A DNA stretch of 40,120 bases from Chloromonas sp. AAM2 (taxonomy: Eukaryota > Chlorophyta > Chlorophyceae > Chlamydomonadales > Chlamydomonadaceae). Positions within the stretch are counted from its first letter, which is position 1. Each line of letters starts with the position of its first letter. Of the stretch, positions 23,183 through 32,100 are shown in pieces. Made by a program: the position numbers and the translations under genes. A model generated the notes under the pieces. It was not told the DNA's origin. It did not search any database and saw only the letters and a program-made list of their open reading frames with translations. The stretch lies in NCBI GenBank assembly GCA_004335635.1, contig QAXH01001371.1, positions 1-40,120 on the forward strand, given 5' to 3'.

Positions 23183-26100
23183 ATGCAGAGTTCTGTGGCT
23201 CAGCTGGGTTGCACGACTCAGCTGAGAACCAGGCTTCCCAAAGCTTCAAGGAGCAGGGTGGCCTCATGCGGCGTTCGTAAGCCTCTATCAGTGGTGTGCA
23301 AAGCTGAGCAGGACGTGCCTCAGACCTCCATTGGCTTCAAAGTAAGATTTGTATGAGAGATCCTTATGCGTGCAGCCGATACACGATAACTGCCCAGAAT
23401 GTCAATCCCTTCCACCAGGCCTCTACCTCTCTGTTATGCACCCAACTCTTCATCCAGCAGCCGTGCATGGAAAATATGATGCGTCTTAGCTCCCTACCAT
23501 ACTGCATTGTACAACAATGTACACAAGGTACAGGCTGCACACTTTTGCGATAGAAATTGTCAAAATGTCGTGCCCGCCTGTTGCCTCCTGCAGTGGGACG
23601 GGTCCAACCTGCGCTGGGTGCGTGATGATCGGTACGCGGGCATCAGCAAGAACACCATGATCCAGCCCAAGACGGGCGTCGCATACACGGCAAGTGTCTG
23701 GGTTTGACAGGCAGTGCGGGTCATGGGCATTGTCTGCGAATAAGTGGATAGGGGCCGTGCTGGCAGCACGGAAGGGTGCATGACAAGTGTTCATTCGTAC
23801 ACCTGGTCTTGCATGACACCTGCCCATGCTCAACATCCTGTTACGAAAATTTTGGTGCGGCACAGATCTGGCCTGTTTGCCACGCCTCGCTGATGGATGC
23901 GGGCATCAAGGGCGTCACGGCGGAGGAAGCAGCCAACATGCAGAACAAGGTGAAGCAGCAGGCAGTCAAAGGAGAGCGTGACTCGTGCCCTGGAGAGACT
24001 CGACACAGCATGACACGTTATGTTGTCATGAGCCACGACTGAAGCACGAGTAACCAGCCAGGCCTCCCAGGACTAGTCATGGTCAGCTGTGAGGGTCTGT
24101 GTGCCTGGCCTTATGTTTGCTGAACCATCAAAAACAATGTTTGTGCTTGTGTTCTGTGCAATTTCAGGGCTGGACGATTGTTGACGTGCGCATCGAGGGT
24201 GACTTTGCCAAGCAGCACTGCGAGGGGGCTGTCAACCTGCCGCTGTTCCAGTTCGTGCAGGTAGGGAAGGGACTGCTGGTTCAACGACCCAGGTCATCTA
24301 GGATTCACAGGGGATTGGGACAGGAGGAAAAGCCTGACTGCTGGGATGTTTTCGAATGCTGTTCCGAATCCTTCCATATCCTTGGGGGATATTGGGGGAA
24401 CGGCTGCAGGAGGAAATGAAAGAAAGCCTTACCGGTTGGGTATTGCTGGCACCTGACGACAGGAGCTGTTGGGTGTGTGGCAGCAGAAAGGGGTCGCCCG
24501 CCGGGCCACGTCTGCCTCTCTGGCATGTCAGGCAACGGCCCAGGTGGTATTGATACAATGCGTCGTGGGTGCCGTGTCGGTGACAGGCAGGCCATGGAAC
24601 AGCGTTCGATCCCCAGCCAGTGTACTTTCTATCCACTTTACAGATCTGTGACTTTTAAAGACGTGGGTTAGACCATGATGAGCCTCATGATGGTGATGAT
24701 TACTTTCAAGCCCTTGTTGGTATGTGCATGCCACTTTATCGCTCCTGCGTGTGCATGCCACTTTACCGGTTTTTGAAGATGTGTCCCTTGCTACAAACCA
24801 AGAGCTTCCTTGTGCGTTTGCTTTGCTGTGTTCCAGGGCAATGAGCTGTGGGACAACATCAAGAAGTACGCCATGATGGGTGGGTCAAGCGCCAGGGCAG
24901 GCCAGGGCAGGGCAGGGCAGGGCAGGGCCAATGCCTGTCAGGGAGTCGGAGGCGCATATGCATGGGAGCGGCTGGCTTTGCATGCCGGTGCCAGCAGGGC
25001 CCCAGCAGCACACCATGACGCTGGTTTTGGCCATACCGCCCATGATTAAGGCCGGTCACCGCTGCATATACGGAGCTCGTGCAAGATATCAACTGTTTGG
25101 TGAGGGTGAACACCACACTGCACGGTGCTGTGCTATTGTATTCCTGAGATTAGCCATGACATATTGCCCAACAGCCATTGCATTGGTCACCTCGCTTACC
25201 TTGGGTCTTGTTGCCTACTGCTGTCGCAGGCTTCGCAATGAAGGCTACAGGTACGAAGGAGGCAGGGCTCTGCAGCTGTGGTGCCCTGTGCTGTGGGTCG
25301 TGCCATGCCTGATGCACACTTCCTGCTGCGCTGCAACCCACNNNNNNACCCACGGACTTTGCGTCATCAAGACTGTGCGCCCCTGCCGCCCCTGTGTGCA
25401 GCTGCTGATGCCTTGGCTGCCTATCCCCCTGCCGGCCTCACCTCACCGCAGCTACCCCTGCCTGTGCCTGTGTGCCTGCAGAGCGCGACCCCAACTACCG
25501 TGAGAAGGCCCTTCAGGTGCTCAAGAAGGGACAGAAGATCATCGTGTGCTGCGCAATCGGTGAGTGGTGGAGGTCCACTCGGGCGGAACACTCCTCTGAT
25601 TTGGCTCTAGGGCCAAGGTGGAGGCCATGCAGGCACAGGGCTTCAGACACAATCATGCCCTGCCTTTCTCTGGCTACTGTAGCAAGGCCATGATAGCACA
25701 CCATGTGCGTCTCGTTAGCCTCTTTAGTCGCAGCTTCAGTTGCTGACAGCTCCGCGTGTGACCTGACCATGCCATAGCCAGGGACAGAGTGTGCCATATC
25801 ACACGCGCAGGAGGCACCCTGGACACCAAGCTGCGCCTCCGGCCCGACAAGTGTGAGTGCGGATGAGGGGGAACTGTTCCAATGCAATGCCCCTTACCGA
25901 CTTGCTATCCTTCATATACCTTGTGGGTGGCCCTGCTGCATATTGTCTGCCCTGAGGTGCAATGTGTTGCTTATCCTTGAGATGCGTACAGTTGTGCGTG
26001 TGTAAGGTTGTGCATGTGCGTATGCTTGTGTTGCAGACAAGGACGGCATCAATGACCAGGACCGCGCGTTTGGCCGCGAGAGCCGCTCCCTCAAGGCATG

Positions 26101-26545
26101 CTACGAGCTGCTGCAGGTACGAACGCTGCTGACACCTTCAGGGGTACATGTAGGCGGGCTAGCCCTCCTAAACACCCCACGTGCACCCGCTGGCCTTGCT
26201 TGGATTGCTGGGCAGCGTTCAGTGCTTATATCCGATGCCCCGCCCGCCTGCAAGTAACGCCCAGTTTTTCTTGCCAGCCCAGAGCATGGGGCACTCGTCA
26301 TACCTGCCAGCGAATGGTGTCGCGCATGTCGCACAGGATTTGGAACGTTTCGTCCTGCATGAATCAACAGCACACTTTGTAACTTCGTGAAATGGTGCTA
26401 GACAGTCGCCACCCCAAAACATCACGTGATGCGTGTCTCGTGCATTTTTATGCAGGTGGGATGGAACAAGAGCAACATGGTGTTCATGGAAGGGGGGTTC
26501 CAGCAGTGGAAGCACCAGGGACTGTCGGTGGCAGAGCTGGATTGA
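23183..26545 (+). CDS. Chloroplast rhodanese-like domain protein
   Basis: Exons 23183-23341, 23594-23689, 23866-23949, 24168-24260, 24837-24879, 25230-25250, 25482-25559, 25811-25852, 26037-26116 and 26456-26545 are in phase and give 261 residues. The start MQSSVAQLGCTTQLRTRLPK, followed by a Ser/Arg/Val-rich stretch to VVCKAEQ, is a textbook plastid transit peptide. The rhodanese fold shows WTIVDVRIEGDFAKQHCEGA (about 115-134), KIIVCCAIGGT (184-194) and a final MEGGFQQWKHQGL. C189 is the likely persulfide cysteine of the CxxGxT loop. The layout resembles plant plastid sulfurtransferases of the STR11 type. Sulfur transfer is the family reaction; substrate and partner are unknown. Oddities: intron 2 begins with GC, exon 6 is 21 nt, and intron 7 splits the active-site loop. 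Intron 6 holds six Ns. A TGTAA lies 387 bases after the stop. Confidence 0.88.
24891..24928. repeat. Short GGGCA tandem repeat in rhodanese intron 5
   Basis: Consecutive copies of AGGGC/GGGCA with one interruption lie just after the exon 5 donor. It is a simple-sequence repeat with no coding role. Confidence 0.85.
25342..25347. other. Assembly gap (six Ns)
   Basis: Six unknown bases lie in the intron between the 21-nt exon 6 and exon 7 of the rhodanese gene. They do not affect the predicted protein, but they show that this is a draft assembly. Confidence 0.95.
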
Positions 26546-26880
26546 GACGCGTGATGATGGCCAGTGCAGGAGTGTGATGCGAGAGTGTACATGGAACGCA
26601 AGCCCAACAAGTAGCCGGGCTGATGAAGAGTGTGTGGGATTCTGATGTTGGAAGGCAAAAAAGAGCCTCGATATTGTGAGAGGTTTGCAGCGTTGTATGT
26701 TCCCTGATTCATTTTCCCAAATTGCTTGGTGCAAGATTTTGCGGTACTCGGTGTGCTGAGAGACGAGTCTATGGCGCGGTGCTTTCGGCGCTGCTGTGGC
26801 AGTTTGTAGATTGAATAACATATGAGCGCACATTACTTTGTAGTTTTGTTCTGGAGTGGCCTTGGCTGCTGTTGTAGTGG

Positions 26881-26939
26881 CAAGTAGTTGATAATTGCGT
26901 TGGACGTGCTTCATGGTGTGCACTCCCTCCTTGTAACTG
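26881..26939 (-). repeat. Segment copied into the gene 7 intron element
   Basis: On the minus strand this reads AAGGAGGGAGTGCACACCAT and continues through AAGCACGTCCAACGCAA. The same sequence occurs on the plus strand near 31349-31405 with about two to three differences in 57 positions. It is therefore an inverted dispersed duplicate. Confidence 0.85.
26932..26936 (+). terminator. TGTAA polyadenylation signal
   Basis: TGTAA lies 387 bases after the rhodanese stop codon and is the best candidate 3' end signal. It falls inside the 57-bp segment that is duplicated in the element at 31243-32255. Confidence 0.5.
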
Positions 26940-27290
26940 TCAATCCAAGCCTCATAAACAACCATCATCACAAGAGCCTACTTGTCTGCTGTCAACTTTG
27001 CCAGCCTCCTGCCCGCCAGTGCCGTGGTGAGCGCACACGCGCAGCACTGGTGCCGGGGGCACGGCAGGTTGGGGCAGCAGTCACACACGTGAGTGCTGCG
27101 ACTCCATTGCTGGGAACAGCCACGGGATACGCAACATGGCATCTGGCTGTGTGAGTGGCTGTGTGGGTGCGGTTGTGATTCGTGGAGCCTGTATCCAAGC
27201 CTCTCTGGGCGTGCCGGCCTCTCTGGCCTTGCCGCCGCATCAGCACAAGGACAAGGTGCCATCGGGCAGCACCAATTGTTGTCTGTGACT

Positions 27291-27317
27291 GTGGACATGT
27301 GGACATGTGGACATGTG
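27291..27317. repeat. 8-bp tandem repeat (GTGGACAT)
   Basis: There are about 3.4 exact copies of GTGGACAT in intergenic DNA. Simple repeat; no function seen. Confidence 0.85.
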
Positions 27318-28465
27318 AAGTCGTCTGTGACTTGTGCGGTAGGGCTCCCATTTCGTCTGCGCATGTCCAATTCAGTTGTGTACCGAAGTGCAGTCTCGCG
27401 ACATCCTGTGTTGCTGTAGCTGTAGCCGCTGCTGTAATGAGTGCTGGCCTCTGCTATCAAAAGCAGTGTGAGGCAGCCTGAGCCTGAAACCTGTGTGTCA
27501 GGCGCCCTAGCGAAGGTGGAGACACGTCCAGCACCCCCTTCTCATCGCAGTTCGTGCCGCAAGAGCAAATTGCTGCACTGATTGCTGCACTGATTTGGCC
27601 TGCGCCCTTTGGTCGATTTCTGAGGCCATTGTGCATAAAGATCAAACCCAGACCAAGGTTCATGACTTTGAACAGCGCACGTGCGGCCCGTGGCAATCAA
27701 GCCGTCAGCCCAGAACAGCCGCCCGCCATCGGACAGTCAAACCTATCCCCTTCACGATTGCTAACCATGCGACATTTCTCGGTAGTCGGGAAATAAAGCG
27801 GCAATAGACAGTTATTCAAACGAACGATCGTTTGATTGGCCGAGGTTGGCGAAATTCTCGTTGTGCCCTGAGACTTGGCTAGAACACTGAGGCCCGCGTG
27901 CTCGAAGCGCATTATGTACCGCCCAGCCGATTCGTCATGGCCAGTGACACCTGCGAAGCCTGGCGCACCAAGCGCACGCTCTGCTCCAGAACCATTGTCA
28001 GTACCTATGTTTGTAGCCATGTTCGCACGTACCGATCGGTGCATCGGCCGGTCCGATTTGTTTGCCCCAAGGAGCCGTGGCAGGTGCAGGAGCGTCTGAC
28101 CGAGGCAACACGAGCTGAAGAGCAGGTCCAAGGAAAACGTCCTTACGAAGCTCGGTTGTTGTGTGGGTCTGCAGTCTCTTGATTGTGCTCGCTCGACCTA
28201 GACTCCGCCTTCCAGGGCTGAGGGCTTGCGGTGATTGTGCGACCGAGTACAATTCATGTAGGCTCGGGTTCGCACGGACTGAAGGTCCACACATAACCAG
28301 GCAGAAGCATTCACCAAGAACGGAGAATGGAACAATGTCACATGTAACACCAGAGTCACCTTGTCTGGCAAGTCACACACCAGAGTCACCTTTTTTACCC
28401 AGTTCCTTTGTGTTTCACTTGCTTGTGTGCGTTGTGGTTGAATGTAGTTAATTGTGCGAACCGGG

Positions 28466-28581
28466 CTGCCTTGGAAAGTGTCTGCAGACCATCTCTGCCC
28501 CTGTGAAATGCAGCGTCCTTCACGACTTACTCGAGTGTTGGGCAGGTTGCTCTCCCTGTCTGGATACTGATCAGCTTTGCT
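28466..28581 (+). repeat. 116-bp dispersed repeat, copy 1
   Basis: It aligns without gaps to 35415-35530 in the same orientation, with about 10 mismatches in 116. The shared core includes CTCGAGTGTTGGGCAGGTTG and CTGGATACTGATC. The two copies flank gene 7, about 6.9 kb apart. Confidence 0.9.
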
Positions 28582-28656
28582 GGTTTCACTGACGGGGTTT
28601 GCTAACAAATATCATCTACAGGTCGACGGCAGGCGGGGGGGAGGGGTTGCGCCAAG

Positions 28657-28708
28657 AATGTCAATCACAGGTTGAATGTCAATCACAGGTTGAATGTCAA
28701 TCACAGCG
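28657..28708. repeat. 18-bp tandem repeat
   Basis: There are almost three direct copies of AATGTCAATCACAGGTTG in the gene-poor region upstream of gene 7. Confidence 0.9.
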
Positions 28709-29163
28709 CCAAGTGTGGGCAAGACACGGCGTATTTAGTTCAAGCCATCCGTGTCAAGGCCATCCGTGTAGCGGAGTGGGCAGAACTGGCCAGCGCACCT
28801 CTGATGTTCAAGTTCGAGATAATCGACGGAAGGCGTAGGCAATTCAATGCTGCAAAACCAGCTGCGGCGCATCCACGCAATCAGAATTCACGGGCAAGTG
28901 AAACTCAGTAGCTACTTTGTAGCAACCGTTGATGCAGCTCAGATCGTCGGATGGTCCGACCCATTGACCACAAAAAACGAACCAATCTCACCATCTCACC
29001 CGGACGGGCGATCGACCAATGCATCAAGTACGGCATAAGCCAGCCTGGTCGCTTCGCGTCCCACCTCTACATCTCTTGCTTGGCATCATTGCGGCTCAGC
29101 CGCTTTCCTCGCCTTGTCAGCCTCTCCTCGCTGGAGAACCACGAGTAATCACAGGTGGTGTGG

Positions 29164-32100
29164 ATGCGACCAGCTAGCCGCAGCGCATTCAACAGCAGGC
29201 GGTTCATGCTGCTGGCGTGCCTCGTCGTGCTGTTGCTTCATGGTGGCACGGCGTCCAGAGCCTTGGACGTGACCATACCTTCCCGCGCCTCAAGAGCAAA
29301 CTGGCGCAGTCATACATCCACGCTCGACTACAGTCGCGGGGTCATGTCTGTAATCCAGCGCTTCAAAGGTCTTCGTGTCACCGTTCTGAACGACATTCCT
29401 GGCCACATTGAGGTGAGTCCCAAGTAGCTGGCGTTTGATGCGATGCGATGCATCTGAAAGCCAGCCCTCAAGATTTTGTTCGCTGCTAGTTTAAGAGGGT
29501 CGCTGAGGACGGCACGCTTGTTGCTTGCCATATGTATCACATCGTCCAAAAGCCAGGAAGGTGGGGTGGAGCTGTCCAAATCCAGGGCGTGGCCTGCTCA
29601 GGCTCGTGAAGTTGCATTGGGATTAGCAGGTTTACCAGAACGCCTTGACAAGCTGTCAGTGAAAGGCTCTCTTTTCATCTTTACGCAAACCTTACAAATG
29701 CCAGCCTGATGATGGCGGCAACAGCTGCATCAGTACTCAGCCACATTCGGACATCAGAGGCCCGCAGCCGTGACTTGGACTTACGCAGAGAGGCCTGGGA
29801 TGGCTTGATACTGATGTGCAGCTGAATGCGTAGGCCGGGCCTACTGAGGCTCACAGAAATGCAGGGCACTAATTTCAGGACAGCTTTGCTAAGACTGGCC
29901 TGTGATTGCTGGTGTTGAATTAGGCTGTTTTGTATGGTAATGTTCTGGCACACAGCAGGTGTTGGTGAAGGTGGGAAAACATCTTACATCAGAGAGCCCG
30001 CAGACCTCGTGAGAACAGCAGTGGGTAGGCTCTGTCTGTCGAGTTACATTCTTATTGGCCAAGAAGATGTAGGGTGAAACCAATTCCCCCTCACAGGTTT
30101 GATTTTTGGGGCTGACCAACAGCTTCTGACACTCATTAATCATTTCTTGTGCTGCGTGGCAGGTGCTGGCCGGCGTCCTGCACATGCTGAAGACGGAAGA
30201 GATCTACCCCACCATCCTGTACACGGGTGGGTGGCCAACCGCAGCTCATCTTGTCACTGGCATGAAGCAACAAGCATCAACACGCAACGTGAGTCAGCAC
30301 TATGCCATTGTCTTGGACTGTCAATTGATTGGCACAGCAATTGCATTTGGCTCTCATTTGCATGCAGGCCCAGTTGCATTGCCCTTTGACATGGGGCTGC
30401 TATCCTGGCTGGGGCGACCGCTGGAGGACATATCCGCTGCACGTGCGGCAGCCACAGCGCCCAAGAATGGGTCATTTTCCTACCATGTGGCCGAAGTTGG
30501 GACCTTCCATTTCCTGGACGGTGGTAAGGCAGCCAGAGGCAAAAGTGAGGTTTGCACGAGCAAAACAAAATCATGGGCACTCCATCTTCCATAATTATTG
30601 CACGCCAGTTCCACCACCAACCATCGGCCCGAGCAACCCACAGCGTAGGTATCAACGATTGTGTCCTGCTTGTTGCCCCATGTGCCCAGGAGCCCAGCTG
30701 TCTCTTCCGCTCGGCCACAAGGCAGACCTACTAATATGCGTGTCCCCCGAGTTGGCGCGCCATGAGTGCGAGTGAGTGATCACAGGCGCCGCATGACACG
30801 CCCGAGCGGCTGGTACATTCCAGCAGAACTCCCACGACTAACAAGCAGACTTGCAAGCAGAGCAAATCGGAGATGCTGAACCATGCATGTGCAGTAACAG
30901 TTGTCACGAGGTTGTGAAAGTGATGGTTGGGTATGTTTTGATGGTTGTCGAACACGTCCCAGCAGCATCGCTCAGAGATGCTTGCAAACACAGATGGGCT
31001 GGTACGGGAGACTCCTTCCTATAAGGCGCGCATGTGGGCTGTCTACTGATTAGCAAGGCCCCCGTGTGCTGCAAGTGGGAATGACTGATTGATGGCTGCA
31101 GTAAGGTGCTCAACCGTCTACGGCCCTCTCTGCTGGTGACGTTCGTGCACCGAGCCAGTGCCATCAACAGGCAGTTGCCCAAGCTCTATCCAAGGTATGT
31201 GTCCATGGAATGCCAAGCCTTGAGGAGGTGGTCATCAGCATCAAAAAAAAGAAGTTTGCCAGTTCTGGGACAATTCCTGTCAATACCACTGGAATGTGTC
31301 ATCATGATTCTCAAGGTTTGTCACCTGCAAAAGTCAACAATGTCCTTACAAGGAGGGAGTGCACACCATGAAGCACGTCCAACGCAAATAACAACTACTT
31401 GCGCAAATTGCAAAAATTTCTCCTAGTAAGGGGGAATCTGACCGTGTCAGCAAGGGGTGGTGAGGCCCTCTTCTTCTTACTCTCGCTCTGACAAGCGTTC
31501 TAGTCCTCTAGTATGAATGTCCTTACTCTTTGATATTTGATTGCTTTTTCTAGTGGCCAATTAAAACCAAGTAGTGCACAAGCTGAAAGGTAGCCAACAC
31601 AAAATTTTGCCTGTCCTTGTGTTCAACCGTCATTTAATACTGAGTGACACATCCGGTTGTGGGCTGTGGACATCCATGCATCACGACTGATATACTGATG
31701 GACCTGCGAATCAAATGCGAGCTCACGCGCATTGCATCGGAGGCGCCGCTCATGCCTAGCTGCGTACCGCTCATGCGGTTGACCGCCTCACCTATATGTT
31801 TGATAGTGGTCAAAGCTTGCGATGTATCGCACTGAAAGGCGAGTGGCGAACGAGGAGGTACCTCTAAATGTCGGCAAAAATGTTTCGTGGATTACGTAAA
31901 CCTCGCCCCGATTCTCGCCCCGCTACTCACCCCGTGTAGGATAAGCACACACCTATGACACAGTGTGCAAATCACACTTTACAACTACAACACACATCAC
32001 CAACACATATAAGTGATCACTCGCTCGCACTCATGGCGCGCCAACTCGGGGGACACGCATATTAGTAGGTCTGCCTTGTGGTCGAGCGGAAGAGACAGCT

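Larger units (their letters stand above)
26940..29163. other. Gene-poor region with repeats
   Basis: No supported gene lies in these 2.2 kb. They hold an 8-bp GTGGACAT tandem repeat (27291-27317), a tandem 18-mer (28657-28708), a dispersed 116-bp repeat (28466-28581), and two copies of ACACCAGAGTCACC (28347-28360, 28377-28390) that resemble the minisatellite at 39735. A minus-strand open frame at 27697-28131 has no recognisable domain. Base composition is less GC-rich than the flanking genes, which suggests decayed mobile DNA. The last few hundred bases should contain the promoter of the gene at 29164. Confidence 0.5.

Noticed and set aside
26219..26971. Minus-strand open frame of 250 codons over the last rhodanese exon
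   Set aside because: It overlaps the well-supported exon 10 and the 3' UTR, and I see no domain. Its first part (KEGVHTMKHVQRNYQLL) looks protein-like and is the part copied to 31349, so a decayed mobile-element gene remains possible.
27818..27838. Near-palindrome around AACGATCGTTTG
   Set aside because: Short and imperfect, with no gene or element boundary next to it. Likely chance.
27697..28131. Minus-strand open frame in the gene-poor region
   Set aside because: No domain, no splice support and no homology that I can recognise. Not enough to call a gene.
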